A model generated the notes under the pieces. It did no database searches. It saw only the letters and a program-made list of their open reading frames with translations, and was not told the DNA's origin. From NCBI RefSeq assembly GCF_001672775.1, contig NZ_LZKJ01000009.1:1-45391 (forward strand): 45,391 bases of DNA, given 5' to 3'. Shown one piece after another: positions 34,406-43,043 of the stretch (the first letter of the stretch is position 1; each line of letters begins with the position of its first letter). Source of the stretch: Mycobacterium kyorinense. Its GTDB lineage: Bacteria > Actinomycetota > Actinomycetes > Mycobacteriales > Mycobacteriaceae. Made by a program: the position numbers and the translations under genes.

Positions 34406-35677
34406 ATGGCGCGATGGCCTAAACCGGCGGAGGGCACCTGGACCGGCCACTACCCGGATCTGGGTACCGGGCCGGTCTCCTTCCGCGATTCCACGTCACC
34501 CGAGTTCTACGCGGCCGAACGCGAGGCAATCTTCAAACGCGCCTGGCTCAATGTCGGCCGCATCGAGGACGTTCCGCGCGTCGGCAGCTACTTCACCAAA
34601 GACATCGCGGCGGCCGGCACCTCGATCATCGTGGTCAAAGGCAAAGACCAGGCGGTGCGCGCTTTCCACAACATTTGCCGCCATCGCGGAAACAAGTTGG
34701 TGTGGAACGACTATCCCAATGTAGAAACCAAGGGAGTCTGCCGACAGTTCACTTGCAAGTATCACGGCTGGCGCTACGACCTGGACGGTGCGTTGACGTT
34801 CGTGCAGCAGCCAGGAGAGTTCTTCGATCTCGACACCGACGCATACGGACTGCGTTCGGTGCACTGTGACATCTGGAACGGCTTCATCTTCGTCAACGTC
34901 GACGCCGAGCCACGGCAAAGCCTGCGAGAGTTTCTCGGACCGATGATCACCGGACTCGACGACTATCCGTTTGACAAGCTCACTGAACGCTACGACTGGG
35001 TGGCCGACAACAACAGCAACTGGAAGATCTTTGCCGACGCATTCCAGGAGTACTACCACGTTCCCGCGCTGCACCCCCAACAGGTTCCAGCAGCGGTGCG
35101 CGACCCCAATGCCGGATTCGAATGCGCACATTTCCAGATCGACGGACCCCACCGCGTGGTGTCGACCGCCGGCACCCGCCGCTGGCTGATGGCACCGGAG
35201 TATATGTATCCGATCGAACGAGCCACGCGCAGTGGCCTGGTCGGTCCTTGGCGCACTCCGGATTTGGGTGAACTGCCGGCCGGGCTCAACCCCGGCGGCA
35301 TCGATCCATGGGGCATCAGCAACTTTCAGATCTTCCCCAACCTGGAGATCCTGATCTACGGCGGCTGGTACCTGCTCTACCGGTATTGGCCGACCTCGCA
35401 CAACACCCATCGGTTCGAGGCCTACACCGCGTTCCACCCCGCTCGCAGCGTGCGTGAGCGCATCGAACATGAGGTCGCCGCGGTGGTGCTCAAAGAGTTC
35501 GCACTGCAAGACGCCGGCATGTTGGGCGGTACTCAGGCGGCGCTGGAAACCGGCATCGTCGAGGACTTCCCACTCAACGATCAGGAGATCCTAGTCCGCC
35601 ACCTGCACAAGACTGTCGGCGACTGGGTCGCCGCATATCAACGCGAGCAGACGCCGGTGGGGGCGGCCCATGCCTGA
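34406..35677 (+). CDS. Rieske non-haem iron oxygenase alpha subunit 2
   Basis: A 423-aa paralogue of the oxygenase at 29988. The Rieske ligands are again C91, H93, C117 and H120 with the long spacer. The iron site is DAFQEYYHVPALH (H218, H223) and the bridging position is E215. It differs most between residues 225 and 270, a stretch likely to shape the substrate pocket, so the two paralogues may act on different substrates. The start has AGGAGG seven bases upstream, the best ribosome site in the island. Its 3' end overlaps mini-subunit 2 by 8 bp. Confidence 0.9.
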   Translation: MARWPKPAEGTWTGHYPDLGTGPVSFRDSTSPEFYAAEREAIFKRAWLNVGRIEDVPRVGSYFTKDIAAAGTSIIVVKGKDQAVRAFHNICRHRGNKLVWNDYPNVETKGVCRQFTCKYHGWRYDLDGALTFVQQPGEFFDLDTDAYGLRSVHCDIWNGFIFVNVDAEPRQSLREFLGPMITGLDDYPFDKLTERYDWVADNNSNWKIFADAFQEYYHVPALHPQQVPAAVRDPNAGFECAHFQIDGPHRVVSTAGTRRWLMAPEYMYPIERATRSGLVGPWRTPDLGELPAGLNPGGIDPWGISNFQIFPNLEILIYGGWYLLYRYWPTSHNTHRFEAYTAFHPARSVRERIEHEVAAVVLKEFALQDAGMLGGTQAALETGIVEDFPLNDQEILVRHLHKTVGDWVAAYQREQTPVGAAHA

Positions 35678-36005
35678 CCCGCTTTTGCCGAGTGCCTTCG
35701 CCGAGCTCGAGCCCTATGCCCAAACCTGGTGTCTACCGACGGAATCCGAGCGGTGGGACAGGCGAATGGCCAGCAGCATGTCCGACATGCGGGAGTTCTA
35801 CGACGCCTTCTTTCCGCGGCTGGAAGAGGCGATCGACTACTGCGACAAGTTCCCGCTTGACGACCTTCCCGACGACGCGCTGCATCTGCTCCACCTCATC
35901 TATTCGCTGATCATGGTCGCCATGTCCGTGGAGGTCATGCATCAAATCAAACCCACCGACGCGGCCGACGCGGTCATGAGGCGAATCAACGAACCGGTGC
36001 CGTGA
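35670..36005 (+). CDS. Rieske-associated mini-subunit 2 (~110 aa, novel type)
   Basis: A 111-aa protein, clearly the paralogue of the one at 31253: FYDA-x2-PR (43-50), YCDKF-x-LDD-x-PDD (57-69), YS-x-IMV (78-83) and the EPVP end (108-111) are shared, with similar length. It overlaps Rieske-2 by 8 bp. In both cassettes the mini-gene follows the alpha subunit with overlap, which is strong evidence that the two proteins work together. No cofactor motif is visible. Possible roles: small structural subunit, stabiliser or electron-transfer dock; all are inference. Confidence 0.8.
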   Translation: MPDPLLPSAFAELEPYAQTWCLPTESERWDRRMASSMSDMREFYDAFFPRLEEAIDYCDKFPLDDLPDDALHLLHLIYSLIMVAMSVEVMHQIKPTDAADAVMRRINEPVP

Positions 36006-36019
36006 GGAAAGGACAGGCG

Positions 36020-36865
36020 ATGAGTCTGCTTGCCATCAACAAGCTCACGACCACGGTGGGCGCCGAGGTGGACGGTATTGATCCCGATCGACTGGCTACC
36101 GACGACACCCTCGGGGAAGCGGTGCTGGATGCGCTGGAAGAAAACGGCGTGCTGGTCTTTCCCAGGCTACACGTGAATCCTGAAGCGCAGGTGGCGTTTT
36201 GCCGTCGGCTCGGTGATATCGACCATTCGTCCGACGGACACCATCGGGTGCCGGGGATCTATCCGATCACCCTGGATGTGTCCAAGAACTCCTCGGCGGC
36301 CTATCTGCGAGCCACCTTTGACTGGCACATCGACGGCTGCACCCCGATCGGCGACGAATGCCCGCAGAAAGCCACTGTGCTCTCGGCCGTCCACGTTGCC
36401 GAACACGGCGGCGAAACCGAGTTCGCCAGTTCCTATGCCGCCTACGACGCGTTGAGCGACGAGGAGAAGCAGCGCTACGGGTCGTTGCGCGTCGTTCACT
36501 CCCTGGAAGCCTCGCAGCGGCGCGTCACGCCCGATCCCACGCCCGAGCAGCTGGCGCGGTGGCGGGCGCGGCGCACACACGAACACCCGCTGGTGTGGAC
36601 ACACAGCAGCGGGCGCAAGTCGCTGGTGCTCGGCGCGTCCGCCGACTACGTCATGGGCATGGATCTCGACGCGGGCCGCGCGCTGCTGGCCGAACTGCTC
36701 GACCGCGCCACCGTGCCCGACAAGGTCTACAGCCACCGGTGGTCGGTGGGCGACACGGTGATCTGGAACAACCGCGGCGTGCTGCACCGGGCGGCACCCT
36801 ACGACCCGGACTCCCCACGAGAGATGCTGCGCACCACCGTGCTCGGCGACGAACCGATCCAGTAG
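36020..36865 (+). CDS. TauD/TfdA-family Fe(II)/2-oxoglutarate dioxygenase
   Basis: A 281-aa enzyme with the facial triad H103-x-D105 (DWHIDGC) and H256 (GVLHRA), plus R267 or R271 for 2-oxoglutarate. It hydroxylates or cleaves a small organic acid, sulfonate, ether or similar compound. The ATG at 36020 is preceded by AGGAAAGGAC; a GTG at 36002 is in frame but weaker, since it would overlap the mini-subunit stop. It is the last gene of the island and converges with the ilvX-like gene after 4 bp. Confidence 0.87.
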   Translation: MSLLAINKLTTTVGAEVDGIDPDRLATDDTLGEAVLDALEENGVLVFPRLHVNPEAQVAFCRRLGDIDHSSDGHHRVPGIYPITLDVSKNSSAAYLRATFDWHIDGCTPIGDECPQKATVLSAVHVAEHGGETEFASSYAAYDALSDEEKQRYGSLRVVHSLEASQRRVTPDPTPEQLARWRARRTHEHPLVWTHSSGRKSLVLGASADYVMGMDLDAGRALLAELLDRATVPDKVYSHRWSVGDTVIWNNRGVLHRAAPYDPDSPREMLRTTVLGDEPIQ

Positions 36866-36869
36866 CCCA

Positions 36870-38420
36870 TCACCCCAGCATTGAGGGCACCATCGCTTCG
36901 ATGACGTGCGGGCCCGGTTCGGCGAAGCTGGCACGCAGCGCGTCGGCCAACTCCTCGGCAGTGCCGACCCGCCGCGCCGGCACCCCCATTCCCTCGGCGA
37001 TCTTGACGAAATCCATTCTCGGGCCGGTTAAGTCAAGCAGTTGCTGCGCTTTGGGGCCTGGCGCACCCTCGGCCCCAACGCGTTGCAGTTCGAGCCGCAA
37101 AATGTCGTAGGCGCCATTGTTGTAGATGACGGTGGTGACATCGAGTTTTTCTCGCGCCTGTGTCCACAGTCCCGAGATCGTGTACATCGCTGATCCGTCG
37201 GATTCCAGGCACAGCACCGGACGGTCCGGCGCCGCTACTGCAGCGCCCACGGCTGTCGGGATGCCGTAACCGATCGCGCCGCCGGTCAAGGTCAGCCAGT
37301 CGTGCGCAGGCGCGCCGGCAGTGGCTGCAGGTAGCGGCAGCCCGGAGGTGTTGGACTCGTCGACCACGATCGCGCGTTCCGGCATCAGCGCACCGATCAC
37401 GTCGGCGACCGCAACAGCGGTCAACGCACCCGTGGGCAGCTGCGGGCGCGATGGCGCAGCGGCCTCGGCGGCGGTGTCCGGCGCCACCTCGTCTGCCAAT
37501 GCCGCCAACGCGTCGGCTGCCCCGGTGTGGTGTGCGAGCACGTGGACTTCGCAGCCGTCCGGTACCAGGTCGCTGGGCTTGCCTGGATAGGCGAAAAACG
37601 ATACCGGTGACGCCGCGCCGGCCAGGATCAGGTGCTTGGCGCCGTCGAGTTGTGCGGCAACAGCTTCCGAGAAGTAGGCGATACGCTCGACGACGGGAAC
37701 GCCGGCGCCGCGTTCGAGCCGGGTCGGGAATGTCTCGCAATACAAGCGGGCACCGCAGGCCGCCGTAACCCGGGCCGCTGCCTGCAGGCCGGGAGCACGG
37801 GTGGCGTCGCCGCCGACCAGCACCACCGAGGGCTCGCCGGAGCGCAGCACCTTGGCTGCCAGCCCCACCGCGTCGGCGTCGACAGTTGACGTCGTTGGCC
37901 GGGCAGGCACCGGATGGCCCGTTTGCGCGACCTCGCCCCACGAAAGGTCTGCCGGCAGAATCAGTGTGGCGACCTGTCCCCCGCCTTGGCTAGCGGCGAT
38001 GGCTTCGGCGGCGTCGGCAGCAACGTCGCCATCAGTGCGGCGCAGCCACCCGGACACGCTACCGGCCACCGCGTCGATATCGGATTCCAATGGCGCATCG
38101 TACTTTTTGTGGTAAGTGGCGTGGTCGCCGACCACCACCACCATCGGCACTCTCGCGCGGCGCGCGTTGTGCAGGTTGGCCAGGCCGTTGCCCAGCCCCG
38201 GGCCGAGATGCAGCAGCACCGCGGCGGGTCGGCCGGCGATGCGCGCATAGCCGTCGGCCGCTCCGGTGGCCACGCCCTCGAACAGCGCCAGTACGCCCCG
38301 CATCCGCGGCACCGTGTCCAGTGCGGCCACGAAATGCATCTCGGAGGTGCCCGGGTTGGCGAAGCACACGTCGACGCCGCCGTCGACCAGAGTGTTGATC
38401 AGCGCATGGGCACCGTTCAC
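36870..38420 (-). CDS. ilvX: ThDP-dependent acetolactate-synthase-like enzyme (IlvX-type)
   Basis: A 516-aa ThDP enzyme of the benzoylformate-decarboxylase/acetolactate-synthase family. The activating Glu is E48 (LFEGVATGAADGYAR). The ThDP-binding motif begins SDGS in place of GDGS and ends in YNNGAY at normal spacing. M. tuberculosis ilvX (Rv3509c, 515 aa) has the same place beside the sterol genes. True acetolactate synthase activity is doubtful; decarboxylation or carboligation of a 2-oxo acid is more likely. The ATG at 38420 is 37 bp downstream of the fadD19 stop on the same strand, so they may be co-transcribed. Confidence 0.85.
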   Translation of the reverse strand: MNGAHALINTLVDGGVDVCFANPGTSEMHFVAALDTVPRMRGVLALFEGVATGAADGYARIAGRPAAVLLHLGPGLGNGLANLHNARRARVPMVVVVGDHATYHKKYDAPLESDIDAVAGSVSGWLRRTDGDVAADAAEAIAASQGGGQVATLILPADLSWGEVAQTGHPVPARPTTSTVDADAVGLAAKVLRSGEPSVVLVGGDATRAPGLQAAARVTAACGARLYCETFPTRLERGAGVPVVERIAYFSEAVAAQLDGAKHLILAGAASPVSFFAYPGKPSDLVPDGCEVHVLAHHTGAADALAALADEVAPDTAAEAAAPSRPQLPTGALTAVAVADVIGALMPERAIVVDESNTSGLPLPAATAGAPAHDWLTLTGGAIGYGIPTAVGAAVAAPDRPVLCLESDGSAMYTISGLWTQAREKLDVTTVIYNNGAYDILRLELQRVGAEGAPGPKAQQLLDLTGPRMDFVKIAEGMGVPARRVGTAEELADALRASFAEPGPHVIEAMVPSMLG

Positions 38421-38457
38421 AGAGCTACTGTAAACGCCTCACGCACTACGGGGTGAT

Positions 38458-40137
38458 TTAGTCGCGGCCTGATGCGCCCGGCTCCGCCGCGCTGGCGGCC
38501 GCCACGTGGTTGGCGTGCCTGTCGTCGGCCGGTCGGGCCTCGGTCTGCTCTTTGGCCCAACGGTAGTCGGGCTTGCCGGCCGGTGACCGCTTGACCTCGT
38601 CGACGTACCAAAGCGCCCGGGGGACTTTGTATCCCGCGATTTCACTGCGCACGAACTGGTCGAGGTCGGTCAACGCGGGGCGCGTCCCGGGGCGCGGCTG
38701 GATGACGGCGGCCACGCACTGGCCGTAGCGCTCGTCGGGCACTCCGACCACCAGCGCGTCGAACACGTCAGCGTGGCCCTTGAGTGCGGCCTCGACTTCC
38801 TCGGGGTAGATCTTTTCCCCACCGCTGTTGATCGACACCGAACCGCGGCCCAGCATGGTGACCGTCCCGTCGGCCTCCACCTGTGCGTAGTCGCCGGGGA
38901 TCGCGTACCGCACACCGTTGATGGTTTTGAACGTCTCGGCGGTCTTCTTCTCGTCTTTGTAGTAGCCGACCGGGATGTTGCCCTTCTTGGCGATGATTCC
39001 CCGCACGCCGGAGCCGGGCTTCACTTCGTTGCCGTCGTCGTCGAGCACGACCGTGCGATGGTCGATGGTGACCCGCGGGCCGCCGGTGTGCGCTTCACCC
39101 GCCGCGACGATGCTGGTGCCGCCAAAACCGGTCTCCGACGAGCCGATCGAGTCGGTGATGACCCGGTTGGGCAGCAGTTCGAGAAGCTTCTCCTTGATGC
39201 TCGGTGAGAACAGCGCCGCGGTGCTGGCCAGCAGGAACAGCGATGACAGGTCGTAAGCCTCTTTTTCAAGTCCTTCCTGCAATGCATCGAGTAGCGGTCG
39301 CGCCATCGCGTCACCGGTGAAGAACAGCAGGTTGACCTTGTGGTCGTGGATTGTCCGCCAGACGTTATCGGCGTCGAATTCTGGTGCCAGAACGGTGGTT
39401 TGGCCCGAAAACAGCGACATCCACGTTGCGGACTGGGTGGCGCCGTGGATCATCGGCGGGATGGGGTAGCGGATCATCGGCGGATTGGCCGCGGCTTGCT
39501 TGGCCAGGTCGTACTCGTCCTTGACGAATTCACCTGTCGCGAAATCGGTTCCACCGAACAGCACGCGGTAGATGTCCTCGTGACGCCACATCACACCCTT
39601 CGGGAACCCGGTGGTGCCGCCGGTGTAGAGCAGGTAGATGTCGTCGGCGCTGCGCTCACCGAAGTCACGCTCCGCTGAGCCTTGTTCGAGTGCGGAGTAG
39701 AACTCGACACCGCCATAGCGCCGATAATCGGCGTCGGAGCCGTCCTCGACCACCAGCACGGTCTTGACGTTCGGGGTCTCGGGCAACACGTTGGCGACGC
39801 GGTCGGCGTACTGGCGCTCGTGCACGACCGCCACCATGTCGGAGTTTTCGAACAGATAGCGCAGTTCGCCCTCGACGTAGCGGAAGTTGACGTTGACCAG
39901 GATGGCGCCGGCCTTCACGATGCCCAGCATCGCGATCACGATCTCGTTGCGGTTGCGGCAGTACAGCCCGACCTTGTCGTCCTTTTTGACGCCCTGGTCG
40001 ATCAGGTAGTGCGCCAGGCGGTTGGCCTTCTCCTCCAGTTGCGCATACGTCAGCTGGTCGTCGCCGCAGATCAGGGCGACGCGGTCAGGCACGGCGTCGA
40101 TGGCATGCTCGGCAAGGTCGGCAATGTTCAGAGCCAC
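38458..40137 (-). CDS. fadD19: FadD19, steroid side-chain acyl-CoA synthetase
   Basis: A 559-aa AMP-forming ligase. The ATP loop is TGGTTGFPK (172-180), the later motif is GSSETGFGG, and the C-terminal catalytic Lys is in RSPAGKPDYRW. FadD19 forms the CoA thioester of the C8 side-chain carboxylate of cholestenone, the first step after P450 oxidation. The gene starts at ATG 40137, directly beside a KstR box (40148-40161) shared with the divergent echA19. The length is close to that in M. tuberculosis (548 aa). Confidence 0.95.
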   Translation of the reverse strand: MALNIADLAEHAIDAVPDRVALICGDDQLTYAQLEEKANRLAHYLIDQGVKKDDKVGLYCRNRNEIVIAMLGIVKAGAILVNVNFRYVEGELRYLFENSDMVAVVHERQYADRVANVLPETPNVKTVLVVEDGSDADYRRYGGVEFYSALEQGSAERDFGERSADDIYLLYTGGTTGFPKGVMWRHEDIYRVLFGGTDFATGEFVKDEYDLAKQAAANPPMIRYPIPPMIHGATQSATWMSLFSGQTTVLAPEFDADNVWRTIHDHKVNLLFFTGDAMARPLLDALQEGLEKEAYDLSSLFLLASTAALFSPSIKEKLLELLPNRVITDSIGSSETGFGGTSIVAAGEAHTGGPRVTIDHRTVVLDDDGNEVKPGSGVRGIIAKKGNIPVGYYKDEKKTAETFKTINGVRYAIPGDYAQVEADGTVTMLGRGSVSINSGGEKIYPEEVEAALKGHADVFDALVVGVPDERYGQCVAAVIQPRPGTRPALTDLDQFVRSEIAGYKVPRALWYVDEVKRSPAGKPDYRWAKEQTEARPADDRHANHVAAASAAEPGASGRD

Positions 40138-40147
40138 GGACCCAAAC

Positions 40148-40161
40148 TAGAACGTGTTACA
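40148..40161. promoter_or_regulatory. KstR-type operator (TAGAACGTGTTACA)
   Basis: A full match to TnnAACnnGTTnnA in the 68-bp divergent gap between fadD19 and echA19. Same 14 bases as the box at 24562-24575. It begins 10 bp from the fadD19 start codon. Confidence 0.9.
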
Positions 40162-40205
40162 TTTCTTGACAAGTTTGTGATCGCCGCGCAGAAAGGCAGA
40201 CATCG

Positions 40206-40994
40206 GTGAGCGAGGCTCATGCGCTGATTGACCAGCGCGGACACACCCTGATCGTCACGCTGAATCGCCCTGACGCCCGCAATGCGCTCAGCGGCGAAAT
40301 GATGCAGATCATGGTGGAGGCCTGGGACCGTGTCGACAACGATCCCGACATCCGGTGTTGCATCCTGACCGGGGCGGGCGGTTACTTCTGCGCCGGCATG
40401 GACCTCAAGGCGGCCACCGCCAAGCCGCCGGGTGACTCGTTCAAAGATGGCAGCTACGACCCGTCGCGCATCGACGCTCTACTCAAGGGTCGCCGGCTCA
40501 CCAAGCCGCTGATCGCCGCTGTCGAAGGGCCGGCGATCGCCGGGGGCACCGAGATCCTGCAGGGCACCGACATCCGGGTGGCCGGTGAAAGCGCCAAGTT
40601 CGGGATCTCCGAGGCCCGCTGGAGCCTGTATCCGATGGGCGGCTCAGCGGTGCGGTTGGTCCGGCAGATCCCCTACACGGTGGCGTGTGACTTGCTGTTG
40701 ACCGGACGGCACATCACCGCCGCCGAAGCCAAGGAGATCGGGCTGATCGGGCACGTTGTTCCGGATGGGCAAGCGCTGACCAAAGCGTTGGAGATCGCCG
40801 AGGCGATCTCCAACAATGGGCCGCTGGCGGTGCAGGCGATCCTGCGGTCCATCCGCGAGACCGAGGGGCTGGCCGAAAACGACGCGTTCAAGATCGACAC
40901 GCAGATCGGTATCAAGGTGTTCTTGTCCGACGACGCCAAGGAAGGCCCGCTGGCCTTCAAAGAGAAGCGCGCACCCAACTTCCAAGGCCGCTAG
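40206..40994 (+). CDS. echA19: EchA19, enoyl-CoA hydratase of the cholesterol side chain
   Basis: A 262-aa crotonase. Both catalytic Glu are present: E116 (AIAGGTEIL) and E136 ([14 protein letters not shown]). The oxyanion-hole segment YFCAGMDL is normal. It hydrates the double bond made by FadE-type dehydrogenases in the C8 side-chain steroid CoA. It starts with GTG 40206 and is controlled by the shared KstR box upstream. It converges with cyp142 across a hairpin repeat; the gene that sits between these two in M. tuberculosis (Rv3517) is absent here. Confidence 0.94.
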   Translation: MSEAHALIDQRGHTLIVTLNRPDARNALSGEMMQIMVEAWDRVDNDPDIRCCILTGAGGYFCAGMDLKAATAKPPGDSFKDGSYDPSRIDALLKGRRLTKPLIAAVEGPAIAGGTEILQGTDIRVAGESAKFGISEARWSLYPMGGSAVRLVRQIPYTVACDLLLTGRHITAAEAKEIGLIGHVVPDGQALTKALEIAEAISNNGPLAVQAILRSIRETEGLAENDAFKIDTQIGIKVFLSDDAKEGPLAFKEKRAPNFQGR

Positions 40995-41015
40995 GGCTTT
41001 GCGCCCGCTCTTGGC

Positions 41016-41074
41016 GCCGAGCGTGAAACTAACTTCACGTTCGGCCACCAGCGTGCGACTAGCTTCACGCTCGG
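41016..41074. repeat. hairpin repeat pair between echA19 and cyp142, possible bidirectional terminator
   Basis: A 12-bp stem (GCCGAGCGTGAA at 41016-41027 with TTCACGTTCGGC at 41034-41045, one G-T pair) with a 6-base loop. A second, similar unit lies 30 bp on (41050-41074), reaching into the cyp142 stop. No T-run follows. Its place between convergent genes fits a terminator; the 30-bp period matches the element at 9258. Confidence 0.65.
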
Positions 41075-42270
41075 TGCAGAGGCGCGCTGGGCGTAAACAC
41101 CACCGGCATGGCTTCAGGGCCGACGACGAAGTTGGCGCGGCGCAGCGGCAACGGTTCATCGGAGGCCAGCCGAAGATCCGGCAACCGCTCCAAGACTCGA
41201 CGCGTCATCAACGAAAGCTCCAGCCGGGCCAGCTGATTGCCCAGACAGAAATGAGTTCCAAAGCCGAATGCCAAGTGGCTGTTGGGGTCTCGCCGGATAT
41301 CGAACTGCTCGGGATTATCGAACACCGACTCGTCGAAGTTCGCCGACTCAAACAGCAGCATGATCTTCTCGCCCTCGCGGAGCGACGTGCCGTGAAACTC
41401 GGTGTCGCCGGTCAGCTTGCGGCACATGTTCTTCACCGGCGAGGTCCAGCGCAGCATCTCCTCAATAGCACCCGGTAGCAGGGTCGGCTCGGCTTGAAGC
41501 TGTTCCCATTGGTCTCGGCGTCGCAGCAGCTGCTCGGTGCCGCCAGACAACGTGTGCCGGGTGGTCTCATCGCCACCGATGAGGATCAGTAGCGTCTCAG
41601 AAACGATCTGTTCGTCGGTCAGCCGTTCACCGTCGACCTCGGCGTGCACCAGCACGCTGGTCAAGTCGTCGGTCGGCTGCTCCCGCCGCGCGGCGATGGT
41701 CTTGAGAGTGAGCTCTGTGTAGGCGATGTTGGCGTCCAGCGCTGCCTGATAGTCGACCTCTTCGACGGTCGAGCTGAGGGCACAGACCAGGTCGTCGGAC
41801 CATTTCAGCAGCGTCGCCCGCTGTTCGGGCAGCACGCCGAGCATGTCGCCGATGACCGCCATCGGCAGCGGTGCGGCCAGGTCCCGCACAAAGTCGCACT
41901 CGCCTCGTTCACATACGCCGTCGATCAGCGTATCGACCAGGCTGGCGATGGATTCTTCCTTGTCGCGCACCTGTTTACGGGTGAACCCGGCATTGACCAG
42001 TTTGCGGCGCAGCAGATGCTCAGGGTCGTCCATGTCGATCATGTGCGGAAGTGCGTCCACCCCGGGCCGGATCCCGCCGGCGTTGGAGAACAGCTCAGGG
42101 TTGCGTTCGGCTTCGATGACGGCCTGATACGTCGACGCCGCGGCCAGCCCGTGGCGATCCCGAAATACCGGCTGATTGGCGCGCATCCAGCGATACGCCT
42201 CTCGGGCTTGCCGGCCGTCGGCGTAGAAGGTGCCGTCTGTCAAATCGACATCGGGAATCGTGACTGTCAT
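41065..42270 (-). CDS. cyp142: CYP142, cholesterol C26/C27 terminal hydroxylase
   Basis: A 401-aa cytochrome P450. I-helix oxygen motif GGDETT (232-237), E271-x2-R274, and haem loop FGFGTHFCLG with ligand C342 are intact. CYP142 oxidises the terminal methyl of cholesterol or cholestenone, an alternative to CYP125. A full-length gene means this strain can keep sterol side-chain oxidation without CYP125. It begins only 16 bp from the divergent gene at 42287. FdxD is a possible electron donor. Confidence 0.94.
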   Translation of the reverse strand: MTVTIPDVDLTDGTFYADGRQAREAYRWMRANQPVFRDRHGLAAASTYQAVIEAERNPELFSNAGGIRPGVDALPHMIDMDDPEHLLRRKLVNAGFTRKQVRDKEESIASLVDTLIDGVCERGECDFVRDLAAPLPMAVIGDMLGVLPEQRATLLKWSDDLVCALSSTVEEVDYQAALDANIAYTELTLKTIAARREQPTDDLTSVLVHAEVDGERLTDEQIVSETLLILIGGDETTRHTLSGGTEQLLRRRDQWEQLQAEPTLLPGAIEEMLRWTSPVKNMCRKLTGDTEFHGTSLREGEKIMLLFESANFDESVFDNPEQFDIRRDPNSHLAFGFGTHFCLGNQLARLELSLMTRRVLERLPDLRLASDEPLPLRRANFVVGPEAMPVVFTPSAPLHRA

Positions 42271-42286
42271 GGACTAACCTCCAGAT

Positions 42287-43009
42287 ATGCCTGAATCACA
42301 ACACACCATCGCCGGAACGGTGCTGACCATGCCGGTGCGCGTTCGGAAGGCAGACGTGCACACGGCGATGTTCTCGGTGGACGCCGAGGCGGCCCAGCGG
42401 CTCATCGACTACAGCGGCCTGAAGGTCTGCCAACACCGCCCCGGTCGTGCCGTGGTCAACCTCATGCTGGCGCGCTATATCGACGGCGACCTCGGGCAGT
42501 ACCACGAATTCGGCACCTGCGTGATGGTCAATCCGCCCGGCTCGCAGGCACGTGGACTGCGCGGCCTCGGCGCTGCCGCGGCGTTCATTCACCACCTGCC
42601 GGTCGACCAGAGCTTCACATTGGAGGCCGGGCGCACCATCTGGGGATTTCCGAAGATCATGGCGGACTTCACCATTCGCGACGACGGCAACTTCGGGTTC
42701 GACGTCAGCGCCGAGGGCTCGCACATCGCCGGCATCGATTTCGGCCGCGGTCTGCCTGTTCCGTCGCTGTTCACGGCGAAACCGCAGGTGCTCAAGACCT
42801 ACACCTACGCCGACGGCACTACCCGAGAGGTGCCCTGGGAGATGAAGGTCAGCGGGTTGCGCGGCCGGATCGGCGGAGCGGCCCTGCGGCTGGGACATCA
42901 CCCGTACGCCGCGGAGTTGGCGGCGCTGGGTCTGCCGAAGCGAGCGATGGTGTCGGGATCGGTCGCCAATGTGGAGATGTCCTTCGGCGACGCCCACCCG
43001 CTGGGCTGA
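42287..43009 (+). CDS. acetoacetate-decarboxylase-fold protein (Rv3519-like)
   Basis: A 240-aa member of the acetoacetate decarboxylase superfamily. The segment TIWGFPKIMADF carries K123 at the place of the Schiff-base Lys of the GYPK motif. The function of this family in sterol degradation is unknown; a decarboxylase, lyase or acid/aldehyde-binding role is possible. It is divergent from cyp142 with only 16 bp between the start codons, so its promoter must extend into cyp142. M. tuberculosis has the same pair (Rv3518c/Rv3519). Confidence 0.82.
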   Translation: MPESQHTIAGTVLTMPVRVRKADVHTAMFSVDAEAAQRLIDYSGLKVCQHRPGRAVVNLMLARYIDGDLGQYHEFGTCVMVNPPGSQARGLRGLGAAAAFIHHLPVDQSFTLEAGRTIWGFPKIMADFTIRDDGNFGFDVSAEGSHIAGIDFGRGLPVPSLFTAKPQVLKTYTYADGTTREVPWEMKVSGLRGRIGGAALRLGHHPYAAELAALGLPKRAMVSGSVANVEMSFGDAHPLG

Positions 43010-43043
43010 CCGACCTCGATTGCCCGGGCTCATCCGGTCACGC

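Noticed and set aside
36002..36019. GTG start for the TauD-like gene at 36002
   Set aside because: ATG 36020 has a good ribosome site (AGGAAAGGAC) and begins the family sequence.
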